Positions 52,225 through 61,209 of a stretch of 64,000 nucleotides of DNA are shown here, one piece after another. Both the position numbers and the translations under genes were made by a program. This DNA comes from JAWKWH01 sp963669415 (GTDB lineage: Bacteria > Pseudomonadota > Alphaproteobacteria > Rhizobiales > Rhizobiaceae): positions 868,001-932,000 of the forward strand of contig CAXXPS010000003.1 in assembly GCA_963669415.2 (NCBI GenBank). The letters are read 5' to 3'. How positions within the stretch are numbered: position 1 is the first letter of the stretch; every line of letters starts with the position of its first letter. The notes under the pieces were generated by a model. It was not told the DNA's origin. It did not search any database and saw only the letters and a program-made list of their open reading frames with translations.

Positions 52225-52253
52225 TTAATTCGTTCGGTTACCGAACTAATTAA
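52225..52253. promoter_or_regulatory. 29-bp palindromic operator, likely for the ROK regulator
   Basis: The core is the perfect palindrome GTTCGGT-T-ACCGAAC (52232-52246), extended by TTAATT on the left and AATTAA on the right with one unpaired base between each. It lies 12 bases before the ROK gene start. ROK regulators bind long AT-flanked palindromes of this type, so binding by the adjacent regulator is likely. Confidence 0.75.
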
Positions 52254-52745
52254 CAAAATTCAGATCTAAGGTCAACTTCAAAGACGGATCAAGGCGCCAG
52301 AACGGTTTGAATTTTGATCAGGCCGTTCCTCTGACAAAGCCATTTTGTTGCAATGTTATGCAAACCAATCTGCCCTCCGACCAGGTTTGCCGCGGTGCGG
52401 AACTGAGCTCGGATACCGGGCGGTTGTGCGCCCGCTTTCCAATCAGCAAGTCTGCCAATATTAATCTGCTCAAAGGCGGCGGGTTTTTCCTCCACCACGA
52501 TCCGCCGACTGTCATCGATCAAAATGGGGATCGAGTCGATACGTCGGGAGACTTTTGGGGAGGCATTCTTGAAGTTAGAGATACTGTTCAAGCGCGTGAT
52601 CTGTAGACCACTCATTCCCAGCCCAGCCCCGGCTGCCAATCGATAAGACCCTGCCAATCAGCGCGGATCAAACATGACTCGCTTCCAGCCCGCGGCGGTC
52701 AATGTTTGGGAAGTTACAGGCTAACAGATTAACCCCTAGAATTAC
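52254..52745. other. about 490-base gap, no gene seen
   Basis: Short open frames overlap on both strands, but none has a supporting start region or recognisable product. It separates the ROK operon promoter from the copper-regulated promoter. Confidence 0.4.
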
Positions 52746-52776
52746 TTGACCTTCCAGTTACTGGAAGCATTACATG
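52746..52776 (+). promoter_or_regulatory. CueR-type copper-responsive promoter/operator
   Basis: TTGACC (-35, 52746-52751) overlaps the dyad CTTCCAG-TTA-CTGGAAG (52751-52767), the sequence type bound by CueR. A -10-like TACATG (52771-52776) follows after 19 bases, the long spacer typical of MerR-family promoters. Predicted transcription begins near 52783. No cueR gene is in the window. Confidence 0.85.
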
Positions 52777-52809
52777 GTCAACATGAAACATGATCAAGAA
52801 CCGAGAGAT

Positions 52810-55173
52810 ATGAGTGCGCCTGGGCCTTCTGCGTGTGATGATAGCTGTCAACATCACAGCAACTCGGTTCCAACTGCTTCAGATGCCGTCATCGATCCCG
52901 TCTGCGGCATGTCGGTCGATCCAGATGCCGGAAAACCTCATCTGAACTATCACGGCGAGGATTATCATTTTTGTTCGCACAAGTGCCATGACCGGTTTGA
53001 AGCTGACCCGTATTTCTATCTGTCGGGCAACCAGGCAAAGAAAAAGGTTTCTGCGCCAAAGAACGCGCTTTTCACCTGCCCCATGGATCCGGAAATAATC
53101 CAGGAGGGACCGGGTACCTGTCCGATCTGTGGCATGGCGCTGGAGCCCATGGATGGCATCGCCGAAGGATCCAACCACGAACTGATCGATTTCACCCGGC
53201 GCCTGTGGGTGAGCGCCGGCGCTGCGATTCCGCTTCTTGTCTTGACTATGGGGCCGATGATCGGATTGCCTATACGTGGATGGATTGGCGAAGGCCTGAC
53301 GCTTTGGATTGAGCTGCTCCTCGCCACACCTGTGGTGCTCTGGGCAGCCGCTCCGTTATTTCACCGTGGCTGGACCTCGCTGAAAACAAGAAACTTCAAC
53401 ATGTGGACGCTGATAATGCTCGGCGTAGGTGCGGCCTATGCGTACAGTGTTGTGGCCACACTGCTACCTGATCTGTTTCCAGCCACCATGCAGTCGGTGG
53501 ACGGCCATGTCCCGGTTTATTTTGAAGCCGCCGTGATCATTGTGGCGCTGGTATTCGTCGGCCAGGTGCTTGAGCTTCGCGCGAGAGAGCGAACCGGAGA
53601 CGCAATCAGAGCCTTGCTTGATCTGGCGCCCGAGACCGCCCGGCGCGTACTCCCGGACCGTGAAGAATATGACGCACCGCTGGAAAACATTATCGAGGGT
53701 GACCATTTGCGCGTCCGACCGGGGGAAAGTGTTCCGGTCGACGCAATTGTCATTGAGGGTCACTCCTCAATAGATGAAAGCATGATCACCGGTGAACCGG
53801 TTCCGGTAGAAAAAACCGAAGGAAATTCGGTCACTGGCGGCACCATCAACAAAAACGGCAGCCTGGTTATTGAAGCTTCGCGAGTAGGTGAAGAAACCAT
53901 GCTGGCAAAGATCGTTGCCATGGTTTCGTCGGCGCAACGTTCCCGCGCGCCTATCCAGGGTCTGGCCGATCGTGTTGCCGGTATTTTTGTACCAACAGTC
54001 GTCAGCATTGCGATCATCGCCTTCATCGTTTGGCTGATTTTCGGACCCGATCCGGCATTTGTATTCGCGATCGTTTCGGCGGTGTCGGTTTTGATCATCG
54101 CCTGTCCCTGTGCGCTCGGTCTGGCGACGCCAATGTCGATCATGACAGCCACCGGCAGTGGCGCCCAGGCAGGAGTCTTGATCAAGGATGCCGAAGCCCT
54201 GGAACGCATGGCGCGTGTGGACACATTGGTCATCGACAAAACCGGTACGCTGACCGAAGGACGTCCGCAGCTCACTGACTTAATTGCGTTTGACGGATTT
54301 TCCGAGACGGAGCTTCTTCAAATGGCCGCATCCCTGGAACGAGGCTCGGAGCACCCGCTTGCCGAGGCGATCGTGGCCGGTGCCGAAGCGTGGAACCAGG
54401 TTCTTCAAACGGTCACCGACTTTGAGGCAACAACCGGTAAGGGCGTAAAGGGATGTGTCGGGCAAAACGTCATTGCGCTCGGGAACGCAGCAATGATGGA
54501 GGCGGAGAATGTTGATCTAGTTGATGCAGAATCAGTCGCAGATGAACTTCGCACCAATGGCAAAACTGCAATGTTCCTTGCTGTGGACGGCCGGCTTGCG
54601 GGAATAGTTGCTGTTGCCGATCCAATCAAGCCGACCACCGCTGGCGCCATAGAGGCACTTCACCAAGCGGGTCTCAGGATCATCATGGCGACGGGCGACA
54701 ATGAGCGAACTGCTCGGGCAGTCGCCGATCAGCTGGGGATCGATGAGGTAAGAGCAGGTGTTCTGCCCGAAGACAAGAAATCCTTGATTGACGAGCTTCG
54801 CGCTCAGGGCAAATTGGTGGCGATGGCCGGAGATGGTGTCAATGACGCACCTGCTCTAGCTGCGGCTGAAGTCGGTATCGCAATGGGAACCGGAGCGGAT
54901 GTTGCGGTCGAAAGCGCTGGCATCACACTGCTCAAAGGTGATCTGAGTGGAATTGTTCGTGCCCGTACACTGGCCAGAGCGACTCTGCGCAATATAAAGC
55001 AGAACCTGTTTTTTGCTTTTGTCTACAACTCCGCTGGCGTGCCAATAGCAGCGGGCATACTCTATCCTCTGACCGGATTGTTGTTGTCACCAATGCTTGC
55101 GGCGGCAGCGATGAGCCTGTCATCCGTTTCGGTTATCGCCAACGCCCTGAGAATGCGGAACCTCCAACTTTGA
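52810..55173 (+). CDS. copper-exporting P1B-type ATPase
   Basis: The protein is about 787 residues. A YHS domain (VIDPVCGMSVDPDAG, HFCSHKC) is followed by a heavy-metal-binding CxxC module (FTCPMDPEI, GTCPICGMALEPM). Then come the P-type ATPase core with CPCALG, DKTGTLTEG and GDGVNDAPAL, and the Cu(I)-type C-terminal helices with FVYNSAG and MSLSSVSVI. It exports Cu(I) from the cytoplasm and lacks the usual HMA domains. An ATG at 52774 lies inside the predicted promoter, so I prefer ATG 52810 (GAGAGA just upstream). ATG 52783 would be leaderless. Confidence 0.93.
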   Translation: MSAPGPSACDDSCQHHSNSVPTASDAVIDPVCGMSVDPDAGKPHLNYHGEDYHFCSHKCHDRFEADPYFYLSGNQAKKKVSAPKNALFTCPMDPEIIQEGPGTCPICGMALEPMDGIAEGSNHELIDFTRRLWVSAGAAIPLLVLTMGPMIGLPIRGWIGEGLTLWIELLLATPVVLWAAAPLFHRGWTSLKTRNFNMWTLIMLGVGAAYAYSVVATLLPDLFPATMQSVDGHVPVYFEAAVIIVALVFVGQVLELRARERTGDAIRALLDLAPETARRVLPDREEYDAPLENIIEGDHLRVRPGESVPVDAIVIEGHSSIDESMITGEPVPVEKTEGNSVTGGTINKNGSLVIEASRVGEETMLAKIVAMVSSAQRSRAPIQGLADRVAGIFVPTVVSIAIIAFIVWLIFGPDPAFVFAIVSAVSVLIIACPCALGLATPMSIMTATGSGAQAGVLIKDAEALERMARVDTLVIDKTGTLTEGRPQLTDLIAFDGFSETELLQMAASLERGSEHPLAEAIVAGAEAWNQVLQTVTDFEATTGKGVKGCVGQNVIALGNAAMMEAENVDLVDAESVADELRTNGKTAMFLAVDGRLAGIVAVADPIKPTTAGAIEALHQAGLRIIMATGDNERTARAVADQLGIDEVRAGVLPEDKKSLIDELRAQGKLVAMAGDGVNDAPALAAAEVGIAMGTGADVAVESAGITLLKGDLSGIVRARTLARATLRNIKQNLFFAFVYNSAGVPIAAGILYPLTGLLLSPMLAAAAMSLSSVSVIANALRMRNLQL

Positions 55174-55332
55174 TCTCCAGTTTGTAGGTTGCCGGGCGCA
55201 CTTCAACTGCTGGAAGTGCTCGCGCTGACCGTCACTGGGTTCAAGTTCCAATAGGTGACGTATCTAGCTTCTGGGAACCGCGACGACCCGGCTGTCAGGC
55301 GGTCGCAATAATTGGCAATCGGCGTATATGGA

Positions 55333-56547
55333 TCAGGCGACAGCGCGGCTCAGTGCGCACTGAGACCACAGATCGGATAATGCGCCGGCAAGATGCTGGA
55401 TATCGGCTTCCGAGTGTAGCGGAGATGGTGTGATTCTCAGCCTTTCGGTACCTTTGGCGACCGTCGGGTAATTGATGGGCTGTACATAGATGCCGTAATG
55501 TTCCAGCAGCTGGTCGCTTAGAAATCTCGCCTTGAACGGATCACCAACCAGCACCGGCACGATATGGCTGGGATTGTCCATATGTGGAATGCGGCTGCGG
55601 TCGAGCAGCTCTCGCAATCGAGCAACATTGTGGCGCTGCTGCATCCGCTCAATGTTCGAGTTCATCAAATGACGCACCGATGCCGTCGCTCCGGCCACCA
55701 GTGCAGGTGGCAGGGCAGTGGTGAAGATGAAACCGCTGGCAAATGAGCGGATGAAGTCACAAAGTGCGGTGGATCCTGTAATGTAACCGCCGAGAACGCC
55801 AAATGCTTTGGCCAGGGTGCCCTCGATCAAGGTTATCCTGTCAGACAGGCCCTCACGTTCAGCGATGCCGCCGCCTTTCGGCCCGTACAATCCGACGGCA
55901 TGGACCTCGTCGAGGTAGGTCATTGCGCCGTGTTTTTCGGCCACCTCGATGATCTCAGCCATCGGGCAGATGTCACCGTCCATGGAATAAACGCTTTCGA
56001 AGGCAACAATCCGCGCTCCACCGGCCGGGAGTTTCGACAATTTGCGATCCAGATCTTCCGGATCATTGTGATCCCATATCACCTTACGAGCCTTCGAATG
56101 ACGGATTCCCTCGATCATCGAAGCGTGGTTCTTGGCATCAGACAGGATCGTACAATCGGGCAGTTTGGCGCCAAGTGTGCTGAGGCTTGCCCAGTTTGAG
56201 ACGTATCCGGAGGTGAAAAGAAGCGCTGCTTCCTTGCAGTGAAGTTCGGCCAGCAGGTTTTCCAACTGGACATGCATGTGCGCAGTTCCAGAGATATTTC
56301 GGGTGCCGCCTGCCCCTGCCCCGTCCTCCAATGCCGTACGAGAAACCGCTTCGCGCACAAGTCTGTGCTTTCCCATGCCCAGATAGTCGTTGGAACACCA
56401 GACGGTGACCGGCCGCGTCTTGCCGTCGATATGCTGAACTGCGCGAGGCGCTTCGCTAGCGGAACGTTCAAGTTCCGCGAAATAGCGGTAATTTCCCTCT
56501 GATCTCAGATCAGCGAGAGAGTTCTCAAAAAAGGCCTGGTAGTTCAT
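55333..56547 (-). CDS. hemA: 5-aminolevulinate synthase
   Basis: The 404-residue PLP enzyme condenses glycine and succinyl-CoA to 5-aminolevulinate, the first haem step in alphaproteobacteria. It starts MNYQAFFENSLADLRSEGNY, has VWCSNDYLGMG and GTRNISGTAHMH near the N-terminus, and DEVHAVGLYGPKGGG. The PLP lysine is in EGTLAKAFGVLGGY (about residue 243). ATG 56547 is typical of the family; an open stretch of 13 codons upstream is not conserved. It is a single gene with no obvious partner. Confidence 0.96.
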   Translation of the reverse strand: MNYQAFFENSLADLRSEGNYRYFAELERSASEAPRAVQHIDGKTRPVTVWCSNDYLGMGKHRLVREAVSRTALEDGAGAGGTRNISGTAHMHVQLENLLAELHCKEAALLFTSGYVSNWASLSTLGAKLPDCTILSDAKNHASMIEGIRHSKARKVIWDHNDPEDLDRKLSKLPAGGARIVAFESVYSMDGDICPMAEIIEVAEKHGAMTYLDEVHAVGLYGPKGGGIAEREGLSDRITLIEGTLAKAFGVLGGYITGSTALCDFIRSFASGFIFTTALPPALVAGATASVRHLMNSNIERMQQRHNVARLRELLDRSRIPHMDNPSHIVPVLVGDPFKARFLSDQLLEHYGIYVQPINYPTVAKGTERLRITPSPLHSEADIQHLAGALSDLWSQCALSRAVA

Positions 56548-56730
56548 CTGGGACTCCAGTTGTGGGCATGTGGCCAATCCAAACATTGTTGTTACGAATT
56601 GGCCGTAACTATTGTCAAGAATCGGCTTCGTCGATCACGTGTCGCATTCGACGTCCCGAAGCCCTGGTCGCGGGTATGCCCAAGACCAGACCGCCGATAA
56701 ATCAGGCACCGGGTGTCAAGGACGCCTGAT

Positions 56731-57171
56731 TAGGGTCAGGACTCATTAATCTCATGCAATTCTGTTTAGAAGGAAGGGTCTGAATGGAAGCGAACCACGG
56801 CATTTTCGCCCGGCCGCAGGCCGCGGGGCGAACAATGCTTTCATGTTGCCAAGCGGAACCGGGCGTTGTTGCGGTGCAAAGAAACCGCAAAACGCCTTGG
56901 CGCAGGGGAAGGTCTTGCGACCTTTTCGAGCATTGTGAGCGATCAGGCAGGCCCTTGCTTCTAAACCCGAAGGGCGCGGTGGATTTGGCCGGCTGCCCTT
57001 CGGGCGTTCCGCTTGCGAAAGGTCCATCGGACCTTTCGTCGGGCGAGCCCGATAAACAAGACGGAACCGTCAGAAAGGCTTGAAAATATTGATATTTCCA
57101 TCGCCTCTCTTCCTGTTCAACAGCCAAATCCTCTCGCGCAGAATGGATGAGATTAATGGGTCCTGACCCTA
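56731..57171. repeat. 441-bp MITE-like element with terminal inverted repeats
   Basis: The left end TAGGGTCAGGACTCATTAAT and the inverted right end TAGGGTCAGGACCCATTAAT match except at one position, and the similarity continues inward (CTCATgcAATTCTG against CTCATccATTCTGC). Both ends carry TA, consistent with a TA target site as for IS630/Tc1-mariner elements. The interior has a hairpin (cgaaaggtccatcggacctttcg, 57015-57037) and no transposase. It lies between hemA and the thioesterase gene. Confidence 0.8.
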
Positions 57172-57289
57172 GGCCAACGCAGCTCATTTACGGTTTTCAG
57201 GCGAGCATTTGTGCAATTGCTTGTGCACCGTGTTCGTTGCGACTAAACACACGGTTCGGTGCTGGCGTTCGGAGGCGGGAAATTTCGTC

Positions 57290-57748
57290 ATGATCATGTA
57301 TTCGCGCGAATTGACTGTCAATTGGGGAGAATCCGACCCGTTTGGCCTGGTGTATTTTCCACTCATGCTCGCATGGTTCAACGACACGGAGCATGATTTA
57401 TTACGCGCAGTCGGCTTCCCGACAAACAAAATGATCGCCGAAACTCGCACCGCTTTCGTGATGGGTGATGTGCATTTCAAGTTTATCGGTCCGGCCGCAT
57501 ATGGTGATCGGGTTCGCACCATCATACAGCTGTCGAAAATGACACGCTCCACTTTGCACTGGGACTGCAAAGCGGTTCATTCGGCTTCCGGTGAGTTGAT
57601 CACACAGGGCCGCGCTATCCGCATTCACGCCCAGATCCAGGAAGACGGAAACATCAAGGCAACACCCATTCCAGATGAAATTCGCGATGCTTTGTCCAAA
57701 CCTGGTACCCTCGTTGATCTGAAAAGCGCTCACCCGGAATCGGACTGA
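57290..57748 (+). CDS. acyl-CoA thioesterase, 4HBT hot-dog family
   Basis: The 152-residue protein has the hot-dog motif NWGESDPFGLVYFPLMLAWF, with the Asp of ESDPFG in the position of the catalytic Asp of 4-hydroxybenzoyl-CoA thioesterase, then HDLLRAVGF and DVHFKFIGPAAYGDRV. It should hydrolyse a short or aromatic acyl-CoA; the substrate is unknown. ATG 57290 or 57296 (MYSREL) is the likely start. The open frame from 57209 overlaps unrelated sequence next to the MITE-like element. It converges with the FkbM methyltransferase gene. Confidence 0.82.
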   Translation: MIMYSRELTVNWGESDPFGLVYFPLMLAWFNDTEHDLLRAVGFPTNKMIAETRTAFVMGDVHFKFIGPAAYGDRVRTIIQLSKMTRSTLHWDCKAVHSASGELITQGRAIRIHAQIQEDGNIKATPIPDEIRDALSKPGTLVDLKSAHPESD

Positions 57749-57765
57749 GCCGTAGCGGTGATGCA

Positions 57766-58620
57766 TCAACTGTGTTTCAACAGGATGTTTTCCTCGGTCT
57801 TGCCTGCAATCACGTAACCAAGCTCCGTCAATTCAGCCAAGAGGTTGGTTTGCCAAAGCGATTGATGCACGGTTTCCAGAAGCATCGCTTTTGGCCAAAG
57901 ATGTTTTTTGCTTTCCCGTCTAAATAGCGGCATCAACGCCCGATCTTCAAAGCCTTCAATGTCAATTTTGAGAAGATCGATCTGCTCTATTCCTTCGTCC
58001 TCCAAAACGTCGATCAGCCTCTTCACACGCACTGGCGTTGTCGCTGCTCCGCCACCTGCCTCACGCAACATTGATGATCCACCGATATTGCCGCCCCCAT
58101 CGGAGTAGAGTTCAGCTCCAGCGTTCTCGGCCCCAATGCCGAATTGATGTGGTCGTACCTTGTCAAATCCGTTCAGCGCGCAGTTGGTTTTGAACTTGGA
58201 AAAGGTTCTCGGGTGGGGCTCGAAGGCCAGCACGGTAGCATCTCCGCCTGTCTGCTGAGACACATACAGAGAATAGACGCCGACATTGGCACCGATATCG
58301 ACAAATATCATTCCCGGCCGCAAAAACGGTTTCAGCAAGAGACGTTCTTCAGCTTCAGGCAATTGTGACCGGCCGACCGCAATTCGATCGCAGCGATTTT
58401 CAGAAGGCCAGGCCCGTACCTTGATGCCTTCTGCCGTCACATCGAACGGACCTGGGAACCGGCATGCAAGCCGTTTTCGAAACCATTTTCGTTTTGCGCG
58501 GGAGAGCCATCGCGCTGTTGCGAGCATCCACGCTGACCGTTCGGCAAGTGATGGAGAAAATCGCCCAAACGGACTGCTCACATGCAGATCATCCATCTCT
58601 AGCCCGGCCTGGCTGGTCAC
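57766..58620 (-). CDS. FkbM family methyltransferase
   Basis: The 284-residue protein has the FkbM methyltransferase core from about residue 100: FVDIGANVGVYSLYVSQ (SAM motif I), VLAFEPHPRTFSKFK, and IDLLKIDIEGFEDRAL. FkbM-type enzymes O-methylate sugars and other metabolites and are common in surface-polysaccharide loci, which the neighbouring glycosyltransferases support. GTG 58620 overlaps the stop of the channel gene (TAGTG). ATG 58596 (MDDLHVSS) is an alternative start. Confidence 0.85.
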   Translation of the reverse strand: MTSQAGLEMDDLHVSSPFGRFSPSLAERSAWMLATARWLSRAKRKWFRKRLACRFPGPFDVTAEGIKVRAWPSENRCDRIAVGRSQLPEAEERLLLKPFLRPGMIFVDIGANVGVYSLYVSQQTGGDATVLAFEPHPRTFSKFKTNCALNGFDKVRPHQFGIGAENAGAELYSDGGGNIGGSSMLREAGGGAATTPVRVKRLIDVLEDEGIEQIDLLKIDIEGFEDRALMPLFRRESKKHLWPKAMLLETVHQSLWQTNLLAELTELGYVIAGKTEENILLKHS

Positions 58621-61031
58621 TATCTTTCGGTTCCAACCGGTTCTGCAACTTTGGCGCCGTCATCGATGGCTGAACGCACCGAACCTGCGATTGCCTCACG
58701 ATCCTCCTCAGTAAGTTCGTCGGCCTTTTTGCCGTCGGCCAAGCGTACTGTGACTTCGCGATGGGCGAAATTGATGCCCTCGCGCTCGAAAAGCTCGCGA
58801 ATCTCGGCATAAATAACTTTGCGTGCCACAAACTGATCGCCCGGTTTGGTCATGAATTTGACCCGGATGATCATGGCAGAATCTTCCATTGCGTAGACGC
58901 CCTGGGATTTGAGCGGCTGAATGAACATGTGGCCAATCACTTCGTGTTCGAGCAAGCGTTGACCGAGCTTTTTCACCAGTTTGCGTACCTTCTCGACATC
59001 CGTGTCATAGGTCAGCCGCAATGGCAGTTTCATCATCACCCAGTCGCGGGAGAAGTTGGTTAGTTGCTGAATTTCACCGAAGGGAACCGTATGCACTGCG
59101 CCAAGATGATGGCGAAGCTGGAATGAGCGGACGGAGATCTTTTCAATCACACCTTTTACCGTGCCAACCTCGATATATTCACCCTTTCGGAAAGCATCAT
59201 CGATCAGGAAGAAGACACCGGAGAACATGTCACGGATAAGCGTTTGTGCGCCAAATCCGATTGCCAGACCGATCACACCCGCGCCAGCGAACAGCGGCGC
59301 AACGTTAACCCCCATATAGGACAACACAATCATGCCGACGACGATCACAAGCGCACTGACCACCACATTGCGGACAATTGGCAGAAGCGTCGCCAAGCGA
59401 GACTGCCCTACTCCGCCTTCGCTGTCACCTTCACCAGGCGCAGCCGGCGTATTGTCCAGCGAACCGCCCTCTTCTATGATCTTATGGTCGACAAAGGTGT
59501 TAAACGACCGGATCGCAAAGACTGCGACGAGAATGACGAGCAGGATGTCGAGCGCTGCCTGCAGCGGATGTCCGCCGTCGCGGCCGATATCGACGCCCCA
59601 GATTCGGGACAATTCGCCCACGCAAACCACCAAAATGGCGGCCGCGACGCTTTTCTCGAAAAAACCCTTGAAAATCGGACGGTATTCCGCATCCGTCTCA
59701 GGTTTTTCCTCCGCCTGATAGACGATCATCTCTTCACCGTCGTCGATCAAGTCGTCACCCTCGTCAATTTCGTCGATGGGTGGTTTGCTGGCTGCCTCGC
59801 GCTGCCTCGCCTCGCGGCTTTCCTGAAGATGCCGCAAGAGCCGATCCCGCATGAAGCGCTTTTCCCGGCGCTGGTAGATCAATTCTATGATCAGTATGGC
59901 CAGCGCGTACGCAAAAATTGCGCCTATAAAAATGATGATTGGCGCTGCGACAAGTATGTAGCCGTCGGGAAGATTGAGGCTGAGGCGGAAGGTGCTGACC
60001 GCCCATGCGGCTGCCAGGTAAATCAATATTGCGGGCAATGCGATTCTACCCAGGACTTCCAATACTTTTGCCCGGTCTCCATTGGCCTCTCGCCCGCGAA
60101 TTATCTCAACAAGATCATGGCGGTGGCGAACAGTGATAAATCCGATCAGGATCGCACTTATTCCCGATCCAACGATATAGGCAAAGCTGTGAATATCGTG
60201 GCTGACGCCCAGGCCCAAAATCCACTGACAAAACCCGAACATAACCACCGAGATGCTGACCACTAAGTACCAGTCGCGATAGATTTTCCTCGCCCGATCG
60301 TCACGGAGGTTGATCATTCTGAGGTTGGGCGAATCAGGAACGAATACATTGAAGAAGATAACGTACCGCAAGATCCGATAGATCGCGTAGCTGAGCGCTA
60401 TCGTGAAGACGGTCATGCGCGAAGGTTCGTGTTGAGGGTCGAAAATCAACAGGACCAGGATTGCGGCACCGAACATGATGGCAGTGGATACAAGAAGCAG
60501 CGTAGAGCGCGCCAAAAGGAAGCCGAGCTTTTGTGCGCGTGTCGGGTTTGGCCTTTCGCGAGAAGACCGGGCATATTCGCGCATAAATCCCGTAATTAGC
60601 TTGTAAATGCCCAGGCCGATCATCAGTCCGCCGACGGCAGTGATCACCGCGATGATGATCCAGTTGAGTGATCCATCGGGGCTGGCAGCTTTAAGTGTCT
60701 CATCGAACTCTTTGAAAAAGCTGCGTGATTTCATCACCATGACACGCAGGTTTTCGCGCGCCTGCACCAATGCCTGCCCCGTCATTGGCATTGATTGCGT
60801 TTCGTCATCGGCCTCCTCCATCCCCGGCGGATTGATGACGATAATGGTCGAGCCGTCTTCGCGTGCTTTGCCAATGAACGTGTCCAGGTCACTGCTTTCC
60901 GGTGCAGAGGTCAAACCGTCGAGCAAGCCTGACTGGGCGTAGAGTGTGGTGACTTGTCCGGCCAACAGGATCACTGTCGTCAGAACGAGCAATTGCATAA
61001 ACTTGCTTATGCACCAATTCTGCAGGGGCAT
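58620..61031 (-). CDS. large MscS-family mechanosensitive channel
   Basis: The 803-residue protein has a signal-like first helix (LLVLTTVILLAGQVTTLYAQ) and a periplasmic part. About ten membrane helices follow, then the MscS core near residues 555-740 (GVIGLAIGFGAQTLIRDMFSG, DDAFRKGEYIEVGTVKGVIE) and a cytoplasmic C-terminus. Length resembles MscK/MscM-like channels more than MscS. It releases solutes under turgor stress. ATG 61031 with AAAGGA seven bases upstream is preferred to 61100. It overlaps the downstream FkbM gene by one base, so the two are cotranscribed. Confidence 0.9.
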   Translation of the reverse strand: MPLQNWCISKFMQLLVLTTVILLAGQVTTLYAQSGLLDGLTSAPESSDLDTFIGKAREDGSTIIVINPPGMEEADDETQSMPMTGQALVQARENLRVMVMKSRSFFKEFDETLKAASPDGSLNWIIIAVITAVGGLMIGLGIYKLITGFMREYARSSRERPNPTRAQKLGFLLARSTLLLVSTAIMFGAAILVLLIFDPQHEPSRMTVFTIALSYAIYRILRYVIFFNVFVPDSPNLRMINLRDDRARKIYRDWYLVVSISVVMFGFCQWILGLGVSHDIHSFAYIVGSGISAILIGFITVRHRHDLVEIIRGREANGDRAKVLEVLGRIALPAILIYLAAAWAVSTFRLSLNLPDGYILVAAPIIIFIGAIFAYALAILIIELIYQRREKRFMRDRLLRHLQESREARQREAASKPPIDEIDEGDDLIDDGEEMIVYQAEEKPETDAEYRPIFKGFFEKSVAAAILVVCVGELSRIWGVDIGRDGGHPLQAALDILLVILVAVFAIRSFNTFVDHKIIEEGGSLDNTPAAPGEGDSEGGVGQSRLATLLPIVRNVVVSALVIVVGMIVLSYMGVNVAPLFAGAGVIGLAIGFGAQTLIRDMFSGVFFLIDDAFRKGEYIEVGTVKGVIEKISVRSFQLRHHLGAVHTVPFGEIQQLTNFSRDWVMMKLPLRLTYDTDVEKVRKLVKKLGQRLLEHEVIGHMFIQPLKSQGVYAMEDSAMIIRVKFMTKPGDQFVARKVIYAEIRELFEREGINFAHREVTVRLADGKKADELTEEDREAIAGSVRSAIDDGAKVAEPVGTER

Positions 61032-61209
61032 GCCGGTGTCCTTTTTGCGAGCGAGCGGTATCGTTTCCCCGCCAGTTTGCCGTTTATAGCGCATTATCAC
61101 CTAAAAATTGGGCTTGCCATGCTTCAAATACAATCACGTAACTGATGATTTGTACGTTGGGCAGTTCACGTGGTCGAGAGCATGACCGTCACCAACCGCG
61201 GAACAGGAG

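Noticed and set aside
56702..57187. 161-codon open frame on the minus strand between hemA and the thioesterase
   Set aside because: It coincides with the MITE-like element and is a by-product of its inverted repeats.
57209..57289. N-terminal extension of the thioesterase
   Set aside because: The extra 27 residues (MCNCLCTVF...) have no family similarity and no ribosome-binding site; ATG 57290 or 57296 fits the hot-dog fold start.
59244..60266. 340-codon open frame on the plus strand
   Set aside because: It lies antisense within the mechanosensitive channel gene, whose translation matches a known family throughout; the antisense product has no membrane or domain pattern.
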